Assembly: GCF_004117855.1 (NCBI RefSeq)
Contig: NZ_QWBW01000031.1
Span: 1-63,234 of the forward strand
DNA length: 63,234 nucleotides
DNA from: Modicisalibacter coralii
GTDB taxonomy: Bacteria > Pseudomonadota > Gammaproteobacteria > Pseudomonadales > Halomonadaceae
Direction of reading: 5' to 3'
Part shown: one piece after another, positions 9,434-17,534 of the stretch
Numbering within the stretch: position 1 is the first letter of the stretch
Layout: each line of letters opens with the position of its first letter
Notes under the pieces: model-generated
Databases searched by the model: none
What the model saw: only the letters and a program-made list of their open reading frames with translations
Told to the model about the DNA's origin: nothing
Program-made: the position numbers and the translations under genes

Positions 9434-9466
9434 GCCATCTCCTTGAATGTCACGCGCTTCCGGCCC

Positions 9467-9763
9467 TCAGGGCCAGAGCAGGGCAGCATCGACCCGCCCG
9501 CGCTCGTCGAAGACCACCCCCTCGGCGCGCAGCTTGTCGCGCTGGCGGGCCGCGCCGCCATGGTCGGCGACACGTCGCGAGGCATTGATCACGCGATGCC
9601 AGGGCAGCTGGTTGCCCGCGGGCAGATGGCGCATGGCACTGCCCACCATGCGGGCGGTCGCGCCGTCGGTCATCGTCGCCACCCGACCGTAGGTGGTCAC
9701 CCGCCCCACGGGGATCTGGGCGACGATGGTGTAGATCTGTTCGAGCCGTTCACGCGAGGCCAT
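9467..9763 (-). CDS. Alkyltransferase-like protein (MGMT family, no nucleophile Cys)
   Basis: This 98-residue protein is the C-terminal DNA-binding half of O6-alkylguanine-DNA alkyltransferase, with GRVTTYGRVA and the active-site region PWHRVINASRRV. The Cys of the PCHR motif is replaced by Trp (PWHR), the hallmark of alkyltransferase-like (ATL/YbaZ) proteins. These bind alkylated guanines without repairing them and flag them for nucleotide excision repair. uvrA is encoded elsewhere in this window. Confidence 0.92.
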   Translation of the reverse strand: MASRERLEQIYTIVAQIPVGRVTTYGRVATMTDGATARMVGSAMRHLPAGNQLPWHRVINASRRVADHGGAARQRDKLRAEGVVFDERGRVDAALLWP

Positions 9764-9836
9764 CGCCGGACTCCCTGAGCGAAAGAAAAAACGCCACTGG
9801 ACGCTATCACGCCGCTTCCGCCATCATGATGCCATC

Positions 9837-10568
9837 ATGCATATCTACTTTCTCCAGCACGCCGCCCATGAGGGCCCCGCCCGACTCGCCGACTGGCTGG
9901 CGGGCATGGGGCACAGCCACAACACCTGTCACCTGTACGCCGACGAGGTCCCGCCGCGCCTGGAGGACTGCGACGCCCTGATCCTGCTCGACGGCCCCCA
10001 GCGTCACGATGCGCTCGAGGCCCACCCCTGGCTCAAGCGCGAGAAGAAGCTGATCATGCGCGCGCTCAAGAGCGGCAAGCCGCTCTTGGGCATCGGCCTG
10101 GGTGCCCAGTTGATCGCCGAGGCGCTCGGCGCCATCGTCTCGCCGGGGATCTACACCGAGGCCGGCTGGCATACCATCACCCTGGCGCCGGAGAGCCCCT
10201 TCGACCTGCCCGAGCAGTTCGAGGCCTTCCACTGGCACCGCGACATCTTCGGCCTGCCCGAGGACGCCCTGCCGCTGGGCGCCAGCTCGGCCAGCCCGGT
10301 GCAGGGCTTCGCCTGGGACGCCGGCCGGGTCGTCGGCCTGCAGTGCCGTCTGGAAGTCACCGCGTCCAGCGCGGCGCAGCTGCTCGACCACCCGCTTCCG
10401 GGCGACACCGAGCGTCCCGCTGGCGACAGCGGGCAGTCCGACGGTGACGCCGCCGACAGCCCCTACGTCCAGAGTCGCGAGAGCATCCTCGCCGATCCCC
10501 GACGCTTCGACCGCCTCGCCGCCCTGCTGGATCGGGTGCTGGTGCGCTGGCTCGCCAGCACCGCCTGA
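9837..10568 (+). CDS. Class-I glutamine-amidotransferase-like protein, catalytic residues lost
   Basis: This 243-residue protein resembles GuaA-type amidotransferases of the GMP synthase-like family (HAAHEGPARLADWL, EAFHWHRDIFGLP). The nucleophile motif G-I-C-L-G-A-Q here reads LLGIGLGAQLIAEA, so the Cys is Gly at residue 87. The FHLE motif reads GLQCRLEVT, so the catalytic His is Arg at 171; only Glu173 remains. It therefore should not hydrolyse glutamine. The frame is intact and full length, which argues against simple decay. The C-terminal 50 residues include a low-complexity stretch (PGDTERPAGDSGQSDGDAAD). It is transcribed alone, divergent from the ATL gene. Confidence 0.8.
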   Translation: MHIYFLQHAAHEGPARLADWLAGMGHSHNTCHLYADEVPPRLEDCDALILLDGPQRHDALEAHPWLKREKKLIMRALKSGKPLLGIGLGAQLIAEALGAIVSPGIYTEAGWHTITLAPESPFDLPEQFEAFHWHRDIFGLPEDALPLGASSASPVQGFAWDAGRVVGLQCRLEVTASSAAQLLDHPLPGDTERPAGDSGQSDGDAADSPYVQSRESILADPRRFDRLAALLDRVLVRWLASTA

Positions 10569-10635
10569 GAGAGGGGGGGGGGTTGCACAATACCTGCGCT
10601 CGCAGACTTTGTAAGCCCCCTCCGAGAGCGCGCGA

Positions 10636-11727
10636 CTAGGCTGTCTGTCGCGCCAGCCAGTCGCGGGCAAATGCCAGACAGCTCTCCCAGTCACCGACAT
10701 GCAGGAAGGTCTGGTCGTGCTTGTCGAGCTGATGCCGGTAGAGCGGATCGTAGTATTCGGTGAGCAGCGGCGCCAGCCAGGCCTCGTGGGCCTGGGAATT
10801 GCCGCGCTGGTGCTCGCGGAAGGCCAGCTCCTGCAGGCGGATCAGGCGTTCCAGACGCGGCCCGCCCAGGCGCTTTTTCAGGCGCCGCAGGGCGCCGGCG
10901 AGCTGCTTGCGCATCAGCGCCCAGCCCAGCCATTCGCCGTACTGGCCGGCGTAGATCGCCCACAGGTCCTCGATGTAGTCCTTGTGGATGCGCGCCAGGC
11001 GCCAGTCCAGCGGCATCTCCACGCGCACGCGCGGCGCCTGTTCCATACTCCGCCAGAACGCCAGCGGAATGTTGACGTTGCCGATGTGGCGCGACTCGTC
11101 CTCGACCACGCAGGAGCCCTCGATGGCCAGCAGATCGCGACCCATGGCGTGCTCGAAATCGATCTGCGACGGCGCCGGCAGCGGATGGCGACCGAATGCC
11201 GAGCCCTTGTGACGGGCACAGGCCTCCAGATCCAGACCATTGCCGGCGCGCTGCACCAGCTCGGTCTTGGCGCAGCCGGTTAGCCCGCCGACCACCAGCA
11301 TCGGCCGCTCGGCGGCGGCGTCGATGCGTCGGCACAACGCCTGACGCATGGCCTTCCAGCCGCCCTGGATGCGCGGGCGCTCGAGCCCCGCCTCGGCCAG
11401 CCACTGCTGGGCGATCTGCGAACGCAAGCCGCCGCGGAAGCAGTAGATCAGGGCATCGGGATGCGCGTCGAGCACCCGCCGCCAGGCGTCCACCCGGGCG
11501 CGCTTGATGCCGCCACCGACCAGCCGCTGACCGAGTTCGATCGCCGCCGCCTGACCGTGATGCTTGTAGGCGATACCCACCCGGTGGCGCTCCTCGTCGT
11601 CCATCAGCGGCAGGTTGACGGCGCCCGGCAGCGCCCCCTGGGCGAACTCCACGGGGGCACGCACGTCGATCAGGGTGCGCCCCTCGGCGAGCCAGGCCAG
11701 ATCGGGCGCGACGCTGGGCAGGGTCAC
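10636..11727 (-). CDS. mnmH: tRNA 2-selenouridine synthase MnmH (SelU/YbbB)
   Basis: MnmH replaces sulfur with selenium at the wobble 2-thiouridine of tRNA-Lys, Glu and Gln, using selenophosphate. The N-terminal rhodanese domain has IDVRAPVEF and the catalytic Cys in IYCFRGGLRSQ (C96). The C-terminal half holds the P-loop, here GGLTGCAKT (residues 147-155), where the Gly before Lys is Ala; E. coli has GGCTGSGKT. I chose the GTG at 11727, which overlaps the selD stop (GTGA) and has GAGGTCC upstream; an in-frame ATG at 11769 would add 14 residues without similarity. The protein is 363 aa and coupled to selD. Confidence 0.93.
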   Translation of the reverse strand: MTLPSVAPDLAWLAEGRTLIDVRAPVEFAQGALPGAVNLPLMDDEERHRVGIAYKHHGQAAAIELGQRLVGGGIKRARVDAWRRVLDAHPDALIYCFRGGLRSQIAQQWLAEAGLERPRIQGGWKAMRQALCRRIDAAAERPMLVVGGLTGCAKTELVQRAGNGLDLEACARHKGSAFGRHPLPAPSQIDFEHAMGRDLLAIEGSCVVEDESRHIGNVNIPLAFWRSMEQAPRVRVEMPLDWRLARIHKDYIEDLWAIYAGQYGEWLGWALMRKQLAGALRRLKKRLGGPRLERLIRLQELAFREHQRGNSQAHEAWLAPLLTEYYDPLYRHQLDKHDQTFLHVGDWESCLAFARDWLARQTA

Positions 11728-12761
11728 CGCCGGACCTCGATCAGCGCCTCGCCCTCGGCCTTCACGCACTCACCGAAGGGCTCCAGGTTCACGCCGTGGG
11801 CCCGGCCGACACGCTCGACGTCATCGGCGTAGGAGGGATGCACCGCGAGCAGCAGGCCCCCGGAGGTCTGCGGATCGCAGAGCCACTGCCAGTGCGCCTC
11901 GTCCATCGTCGGCAGCCGTCCGCCCAGCGCCTGGCGGTTGCGTTCGCTGCCGCCGGGTACCGCGCCCTGGCGACGATAGGCCTCGGCGTCGGCCAGCCGC
12001 GGCAGGCGACGGAAGTCGATGCGCGCCTTGACCCCGCTGGCCTCGCAGACCTCGCTCAGATGCCCGGCGAGGCCGAAGCCGGTGACGTCGGTCATGGCAT
12101 GCACGCCCGAGATCTTGGCCAGCTCGACGCCCATGTCGTTGGCGGCGAGCATGGTCTCGCGGGCCAGTCCCTGGTGCCCCGGCTCGAGCAGGCCGCGCTT
12201 CTCGGCGGTGGTCAGAAGGCCCACGCCCAGGGGCTTGGTGAGATACAGCAGATCGCCCGGCTCGGCGCCCTTGTTGAGCTTGAGATGCTCGAGATCCACC
12301 AGGCCGTTGACCGCCAGTCCGAAGATCGGCTCGGGGGCATCGATCGAGTGGCCACCGGCCAGCGCCAGCCCCAGCTCGCGACACACCGCCTGGGCCCCGG
12401 CCACCACGTCGCCGGCGATGTCGGCGCCCAGGGTGTCCAGCGGCCAGCCGAGGATGCCCAGCGCCATCACCGGCGAACCGCCCATGGCATAGACGTCGCT
12501 GATGGCGTTGGTGGCGGCGATACGGCCGAAGTCGAACGGATCGTCGACGATCGGCATGAAGAAATCGGTGGTGGCGATCAGCCCGCGGCCGTCACCGAGG
12601 TCATAGACGGCGGCATCCTCGCGCCCCTGGTTGCCGACGATCAGCCGGCTGTTGCTGGCCCCGGGGCCGGCCTTGGCGAGGATCCCGTCGAGCACGTCGG
12701 GGGCGATCTTGCAGCCACAGCCGGCACCGTGGCTGTACTGGGTCAGGCGAATGGCGCTCAT
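11724..12761 (-). CDS. selD: Selenide, water dikinase (selenophosphate synthetase) SelD
   Basis: SelD (345 aa) makes selenophosphate from selenide and ATP. The glycine-rich N-terminal motif is HGAGCGCK with catalytic C15 and K18, so this is the Cys form and needs no selenocysteine itself. ATP-binding AIRS-type motifs follow (YDLGDGRGLIATTDFFMP, GGHSIDAPEPIFGLAV, CDPQTSGGLLLAV). With mnmH as its only partner here, its product is presumably used for selenouridine in tRNA. No selA, selB or tRNA-Sec is seen in the window. Confidence 0.96.
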   Translation of the reverse strand: MSAIRLTQYSHGAGCGCKIAPDVLDGILAKAGPGASNSRLIVGNQGREDAAVYDLGDGRGLIATTDFFMPIVDDPFDFGRIAATNAISDVYAMGGSPVMALGILGWPLDTLGADIAGDVVAGAQAVCRELGLALAGGHSIDAPEPIFGLAVNGLVDLEHLKLNKGAEPGDLLYLTKPLGVGLLTTAEKRGLLEPGHQGLARETMLAANDMGVELAKISGVHAMTDVTGFGLAGHLSEVCEASGVKARIDFRRLPRLADAEAYRRQGAVPGGSERNRQALGGRLPTMDEAHWQWLCDPQTSGGLLLAVHPSYADDVERVGRAHGVNLEPFGECVKAEGEALIEVRR

Positions 12762-12829
12762 GGTCCTCTCCTTGGTTCGGTTTGCGACGATTCTACGTCA
12801 AGCGTAGACAGGCGGGGCAACGGCCGGGC

Positions 12830-14206
12830 CTACAGGGCCTCCAGCGCCTCGGCGAGCTTGTCCACGGCGACCACCGTCATCCCCTCCGGGGCACGCTTGG
12901 GGGCGTTGCCGCGTGGCACGATGGCCCGGGTGAAGCCGTGCTTGGCGGCCTCGACGATGCGCTCCTGGCCACTGGGCACCGGACGGATCTCGCCGGACAG
13001 GCCCACCTCGCCGAACACCACCAGCTCGCGCGGCAGGCTGCGGTTCTGCAGGCTCGACACCACCGCCAGCAGCACCGCCAGGTCGGCGCTGGTCTCCAGC
13101 ACCTTGACCCCGCCCACCACGTTGAGGAAGACATCCTGGTCGCCGGTGAACAGCCCGCCGTGCTTGTGCAGCACCGCCAGCAACATCGCCAGCCGGTTGG
13201 GGTCGAGCCCCACCGCCACCCGGCGCGGGTTGCCCAGCGCCGAGTCGTCGAGCAGCGCCTGGACCTCGACGAGGATCGGTCGGGTGCCTTCCCAGACCAC
13301 CATCACCAGGCTGCCCGGCGCCTGCTCCTCGCCGCGCGAGAGAAAGATCGCGCTGGGGTTCTTGACCTCCTTGAGGCCCTGCTCGAGCATCGCGAACACG
13401 CCCAGCTCGTTGACCGCCCCGAAGCGGTTCTTCTGGCCGCGCAGGGTGCGGAAGCGCGAGTCGCTGCCGCCCTCGAGCAGCAGCGAGGCATCGATCATGT
13501 GCTCGAGCACCTTGGGGCCCGCCAGGGTACCGTCCTTGGTGACGTGACCGACCAGCATCAGCACGGTATTGGAGCCCTTGGCGAAGCGCGTCAGCGCCGC
13601 CGCCGACTCGCGCACCTGGGCCACGCCGCCCGGCGCCGAACCGATATCCTCGAGATGCATGGTCTGGATCGAGTCGATGATCAGCACCGCGGGACGCTCG
13701 CGCTCGGCGACGCCGAGGATCGTCTCGATGCTGGTCTCGGCGAGCATCTTCAGCCCCTGGGTGGGCAGTTGCAGGCGATGGGCGCGCATCGCCACCTGCG
13801 ACAGCGACTCCTCGCCGGTGACATAGAGCACGCTGCGCTGCTGGGCGAGCTTGCAGGCCGTCTGCAACAGCAGGGTCGACTTGCCGGCGCCGGGGTGGCC
13901 GCCCAGCAGCACCGCCGACCCGGGTACCAGGCCGCCGCCCAGCACCCGGTCGAACTCGCCGAAGGTCGACGAGAAGCGCGGCACCTCGGTGAGATCGACG
14001 CTGCCCAGATCGACCACCTCGCGCGACAGCGCGCCGGCATACCCCGCGCGTGCCGCAGGCGCGGCGCCACCGCTGCCCGGGCGGGGGGCGGCCAGGCGCA
14101 CCTCGCTCAGGGTATTCCACTCGCGGCAGCTCGAGCACTGGCCCTGCCATTTGGTGTATTCGGCACCGCACTCGGTGCATACGAAGGCACTCTTCGCCTT
14201 GGCCAT
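12830..14206 (-). CDS. radA: DNA repair protein RadA
   Basis: RadA (458 aa) is a RecA-like branch-migration helicase in recombinational repair. It has an N-terminal four-Cys zinc finger (C10, C13, C24, C27 in FVCTECGAEYTKWQGQCSSC), Walker A GHPGAGKST, Walker B VLIIDSIQT, the RadA-specific KNRFG motif and a C-terminal Lon-protease-like domain (GLSGEIRPVPSGQERIVEA). I chose MAKAKSAFVC rather than the longer frame because the zinc finger normally starts within 10 residues of the N-terminus. Confidence 0.97.
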   Translation of the reverse strand: MAKAKSAFVCTECGAEYTKWQGQCSSCREWNTLSEVRLAAPRPGSGGAAPAARAGYAGALSREVVDLGSVDLTEVPRFSSTFGEFDRVLGGGLVPGSAVLLGGHPGAGKSTLLLQTACKLAQQRSVLYVTGEESLSQVAMRAHRLQLPTQGLKMLAETSIETILGVAERERPAVLIIDSIQTMHLEDIGSAPGGVAQVRESAAALTRFAKGSNTVLMLVGHVTKDGTLAGPKVLEHMIDASLLLEGGSDSRFRTLRGQKNRFGAVNELGVFAMLEQGLKEVKNPSAIFLSRGEEQAPGSLVMVVWEGTRPILVEVQALLDDSALGNPRRVAVGLDPNRLAMLLAVLHKHGGLFTGDQDVFLNVVGGVKVLETSADLAVLLAVVSSLQNRSLPRELVVFGEVGLSGEIRPVPSGQERIVEAAKHGFTRAIVPRGNAPKRAPEGMTVVAVDKLAEALEAL

Positions 14207-14254
14207 GACACGCTTCCCACGCTGTGACGACGATGACGACCCCGTCAACGACAA

Positions 14255-14274
14255 GGGCGGCCCGCAGGCCGCCC
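14255..14274 (-). terminator. Terminator-like hairpin after the lipoprotein gene
   Basis: An 8-bp perfect stem GGGCGGCC/GGCCGCCC with a 4-base loop lies 24 bases past the nlpE-like stop. The following T-tract is weak (TTGTC), so termination may be inefficient. Confidence 0.5.
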
Positions 14275-14297
14275 CGTCGTGTGATGGCCGACCGGAC

Positions 14298-14771
14298 TTA
14301 CTGGGCGGCCTGGCCCTGCTCGCGCGTCAGCCGCAGGGCCTCGCCGTTCTGGAAGCGCCGCTTCTGCGGATCGACCAGCTCCAGGGTATCGGGGTCGAGC
14401 TTGAGGAAGTAGTAGACCTGCCCTTCGCCATCCGGGGTCAATTCATAGACGGTGGCGTCGGGATCGGTGGCCGTGCCGCTGAGCACGTCCCACTGCCCCT
14501 CGTAGTGCTCGTCCGGCGGGTTCTGCGGGTGTTCGCGGTAGGCGGCGTCCAGTTTGAAGGTGCGCTCGGCATCGCTGGCCTGCTCGTCACCACGCAGGGC
14601 CACGGTGATGTCGATCCCTGCGCAGTTGCGACACGGTAGCGTCCCTTCGTAGACGGCCGCCTGTTCGGCGGTCGCCGGCGTCTGGGGCGACGCGGCCTGC
14701 TGGGTGCCGGTGGCACAACCCGCCAGCACGGCAAGCATCGCGGAACCGGCCAGCAACGTCCTGATCTGCAT
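14298..14771 (-). CDS. NlpE-like copper-resistance/envelope-stress lipoprotein
   Basis: This 157-residue protein begins with a lipoprotein signal peptide ending in the lipobox L-A-G-C (C19). The mature part starts with a Gln/Ala/Pro-rich linker, then YEGTLPCRNCAGIDITVAL, which matches the NlpE N-terminal domain with its C-x-x-C pair. NlpE is an outer-membrane lipoprotein that activates the Cpx response and is tied to copper tolerance. The longer C-terminal domain of E. coli NlpE is absent, as in many NlpE_N-only proteins. It is separately transcribed from radA. Confidence 0.85.
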   Translation of the reverse strand: MQIRTLLAGSAMLAVLAGCATGTQQAASPQTPATAEQAAVYEGTLPCRNCAGIDITVALRGDEQASDAERTFKLDAAYREHPQNPPDEHYEGQWDVLSGTATDPDATVYELTPDGEGQVYYFLKLDPDTLELVDPQKRRFQNGEALRLTREQGQAAQ

Positions 14772-14884
14772 GTGAGTCCTCCTAACCAATGGGCTTGGAC
14801 CGCCCGATACGGCGTCCTGCCTCACAGGATAGCGGCAAGCCAGGCCGCTGGACAGCCCATGGCCTGCCGCGGGCATGGCGAGCA

Positions 14885-15982
14885 TCAGTCCAGGTTCGGG
14901 TAATCCGTGTAACCCTCGGCACCGCCACCGTAGAAGGTATCCGGATCGGGCGTGTTGAGCGGCGCGTCGCGACGGAAGCGCTCGACCAGATCGGGATTGG
15001 CGATGTAGGGCCGGCCGAACACCACGGCATCGCCCAGGCCATTGTCGATCAGCGCCTCGCCACGCTCGGCGGTGTAATGGCCGCAATACAGCAGCACCCC
15101 GCGGAAACGCTCGCGCAGGTCGCGACGGAAAGCGTCGCTGAGTTGCGGGCCTTCGCCGGTCCAGTCCGGTTCGTTGATGTGCAGGTAGCCGATCTTGCGC
15201 AGCGACAGCTGCTCGGCCAGATAATGCATCATCGCCTCCGGCTCGTCGTCGGAGAGGCCGAATATCTCGATGAACGGCGACAGGCGCACGCCCACCCGGT
15301 CGGCGCCCATCACCTGGCTCACCGCATCGACCACCTCGAGCAGCAACCGCGCCCGGTTGACCACGCTGCCGCCATAGCGATCGGTGCGCCGGTTGGACCC
15401 GGTGGCGAGAAACTGCTGCAACAGGTAGGCGTTGGCGGCGTGGACCTCGACCATGTCGAAGCCGGCCCGCTTGGCGCGCCGCGCCGCCTGGCGATAGTCG
15501 TCGATCAGCGCCGGGATCTCGTCGAGCGCGAGGGCACGCGGTGTGCTGGCCGGCGCGCGGCCGGCCGAACCGTCCGCGAACTCGATGAAGGCCTGGGCGC
15601 CCTCACCGCGTAGCGCGCTCGGCGCCACCGGCGGCTGGCCGCCCGGCTGTACCGAGTCGTGCGATACCCGGCCGACGTGCCACAGCTGCAGCGCCATGCG
15701 CCCGCCGGCGTCGTGAACCGCCTTGACCACCTTGCGCCAGCCCGCTTCCTGGGCATCGGTATAGATGCCCGGGGTATAGACGTAACCGCGCGCGGTGGGC
15801 GAGATGTTGGTGGCCTCGCTGATGATCAGCCCGGCCCCGGCACGCTGGGCATAGTAGGTCGCCTGCAACTCGCCCGGCACCATGTCCGGCGTACGGGCGC
15901 GGGTCAGCGGCGCCATGATCACCCGGTTGGGCAGGCTCAGACGCCCGACCTGCAGCGGGGACAGCAATCTCTGGTATGCCAT
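14885..15982 (-). CDS. Old Yellow Enzyme family ene-reductase (NemA-like)
   Basis: This 365-residue FMN-dependent (beta-alpha)8-barrel reduces activated C=C bonds, nitro compounds or electrophiles such as N-ethylmaleimide. It has NRVIMAPLTRARTPDMVPGE at the N-terminus, the substrate-anion pair and proton donor H181-x-x-N184-x-Y186 (VEVHAANAYLLQQFL), and RTDRYGGSVVNRARLLLEV for FMN binding. A short inverted repeat lies in its promoter. Downstream of hmp on the same strand, it may belong to a reactive-electrophile or nitrosative-stress group, but the physiological substrate is not shown by sequence. Confidence 0.92.
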   Translation of the reverse strand: MAYQRLLSPLQVGRLSLPNRVIMAPLTRARTPDMVPGELQATYYAQRAGAGLIISEATNISPTARGYVYTPGIYTDAQEAGWRKVVKAVHDAGGRMALQLWHVGRVSHDSVQPGGQPPVAPSALRGEGAQAFIEFADGSAGRAPASTPRALALDEIPALIDDYRQAARRAKRAGFDMVEVHAANAYLLQQFLATGSNRRTDRYGGSVVNRARLLLEVVDAVSQVMGADRVGVRLSPFIEIFGLSDDEPEAMMHYLAEQLSLRKIGYLHINEPDWTGEGPQLSDAFRRDLRERFRGVLLYCGHYTAERGEALIDNGLGDAVVFGRPYIANPDLVERFRRDAPLNTPDPDTFYGGGAEGYTDYPNLD

Positions 15983-16019
15983 GGTCTCTCCTTGGCCAGT
16001 GAAATCGTCGGCTCGAGAG

Positions 16020-16054
16020 AGTATATGGTAGCCATTAGAGCGCTAATCAATGGC
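16020..16054 (-). promoter_or_regulatory. Promoter with nested inverted repeat upstream of the ene-reductase gene
   Basis: On the minus strand TTGATT (16050-16045) and TATACT (16025-16020) are 19 bases apart. A two-tier inverted repeat covers the -35 and spacer: GCCATT/AATGGC outside (16031-16054) and ATTAG/CTAAT inside. This is the usual position for a repressor operator. The regulator is not encoded next to it. Confidence 0.45.
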
Positions 16055-16113
16055 GGCGACGATGGTTTTTACCGATCAGGGGCATAGGCAACCACCATCA
16101 CCGCCGAGGCATG

Positions 16114-17292
16114 TCAGGCCGAGAGCTGACGGGTGGGGCCGAAGGTCTCGAAACGACGCTGTGCCCCGGGCACGCCCAACTCGGCCAGCTGCTCGTCGAC
16201 GCTGCGCATGAAGCCGTAGGGGCCGACCATGTAGCAGCGGGCCTCGGGGCTCGGCAGGTGGCGCGCCAGCAGCTCGCGATCGAGGCGGCCGACATGATCC
16301 GGCGCGTCATCATCCCGCGGCGACTCGTAGAGCGTCACGGTTCTGAGCTGTTGCGGGTAGCGGGCCCGGAGCGCGGCCAGTTCGTCGGCGAAGGCATGTA
16401 CGCTGCCGTCGCGGGCGGCGTGCACATAGGTCACCTCACGGCCCTGGGCCAGCGCCTCGTTGGCGAGCGACAGCATCGGCGTCTGGCCCACCCCGCCGCT
16501 GAGCAGCATCACCGGCTCACGGCCTTCGTCGAGGGTCAGATCACCGGCCGGCGGCAGCAGTTCCAGCGTGGCGCCGACGCCCATGTGGGCGTGGAAGTAC
16601 TCGCTGACCCGCCCGCCGGGCTCGCGCTTGATCGACAGCCGATAGGTCCGGCCGTTGGGGGCCGCCGACAGGCTGTAGTGACGATAGACCGGTTCGCCGT
16701 CGAGTACCAGGCGCACGCCGATGAACTGGCCGCCGCGGAAGTCGGCAACGGGGCCACCGTCCTCGGGCGCGAGCACGAAGGAACGGATCTCGGCGCTCTC
16801 GTCGCGGGTCTCGGCGACGCGGAAGACCCGGGTCCCGCTCCAGCCGCCCGGCCGACCGGCGAACTCGGCATAGGCCTCGGCCTCGAGCTCGATCAACAGG
16901 CCGGCCAGCTCCTCGTAGACGGCCTGCCAGGCATCGGCGATCTCGGGGGTGACGGCATCGCCCAGCACCTCGCCGATCGCTGCCATGAGGCACTCGCCGA
17001 CGATCGGATACTGATCGGGACGGATACCCAGCGAGACGTGCTTGCCGACCACCAGGGCCAGCGCCGCCTTGGCCTGTTCACGGTCGCCGCGCAGTTGCAC
17101 GTAGCGCAGCACCGAGCCGGCCAGGGCCCGCGGCTGGCTGCCGGTGGCCTGGTGGGCGGCGTTGAACAGGGCCTTGACCTCGGGGTAACGCGCGAACATC
17201 AGCGGATAGAAACGCGCGGTGATCGCCTCGAGATGCTCGGCGACGACGGGGGCGGTGGCGGCGACCAGCTGTTCCTGTTGCGGGGTCAGCAT
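16114..17292 (-). CDS. hmp: Flavohaemoglobin / nitric oxide dioxygenase Hmp
   Basis: Hmp (392 aa) converts NO and O2 to nitrate using NAD(P)H. The N-terminal globin keeps all key residues at E. coli numbering: Tyr29, Gln53, proximal His85, Tyr95 and Glu135. The FAD domain has [11 protein letters not shown] and the NAD domain [12 protein letters not shown], ending [15 protein letters not shown] chose [15 protein letters not shown] at 17292, the normal family start, with a sigma-54 promoter 39 bases upstream; the longer open frame crosses that promoter. The divergent neighbour norR is the expected NO-sensing activator. Confidence 0.97.
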   Translation of the reverse strand: MLTPQQEQLVAATAPVVAEHLEAITARFYPLMFARYPEVKALFNAAHQATGSQPRALAGSVLRYVQLRGDREQAKAALALVVGKHVSLGIRPDQYPIVGECLMAAIGEVLGDAVTPEIADAWQAVYEELAGLLIELEAEAYAEFAGRPGGWSGTRVFRVAETRDESAEIRSFVLAPEDGGPVADFRGGQFIGVRLVLDGEPVYRHYSLSAAPNGRTYRLSIKREPGGRVSEYFHAHMGVGATLELLPPAGDLTLDEGREPVMLLSGGVGQTPMLSLANEALAQGREVTYVHAARDGSVHAFADELAALRARYPQQLRTVTLYESPRDDDAPDHVGRLDRELLARHLPSPEARCYMVGPYGFMRSVDEQLAELGVPGAQRRFETFGPTRQLSA

Positions 17293-17330
17293 GGATGATT
17301 CTCCTGAAAGATGGCGTGACACCCTGATAG

Positions 17331-17346
17331 AGCAACCGCCGTGCCA
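17331..17346 (-). promoter_or_regulatory. Sigma-54 promoter of hmp
   Basis: The minus strand reads TGGCACG-GCGG-TTGCT, an exact match to the -24/-12 consensus TGGCACG-N4-TTGCW. It lies 39 bases upstream of the hmp ATG, giving a leader of roughly 25-30 bases. Confidence 0.9.
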
Positions 17347-17477
17347 GCGTGCCAGCGCCTTGATCGCCCGCGACACCCTGCCACACCCCGTGTCGCCAGC
17401 CCCCGCCACCGGCGGCTTCGAGCCCGCCGGCTCCAACCACCGGCGCGGGCCGTTGGCCACTGCCGGCCACGGAGACT

Positions 17478-17511
17478 GTACAAACGACAGCCATTTTGCT
17501 GTCATTTCGAC
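17478..17511. promoter_or_regulatory. Two candidate NorR enhancer sites (GT-N7-AC)
   Basis: GT-ACAAACG-AC at 17478-17488 and GT-CATTTCG-AC at 17501-17511 match the NorR core GT-N7-AC and are spaced 23 bases apart. An inverted repeat GACAGC/GCTGTC (17486-17503) bridges them. They lie about 130-165 bases upstream of the hmp sigma-54 promoter and 24-57 bases before norR, so they could serve both activation and autorepression. A third site, present in E. coli norVW, was not found. Confidence 0.6.
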
Positions 17512-17534
17512 AAATTCCGCTGAAGAGCGTCTTA

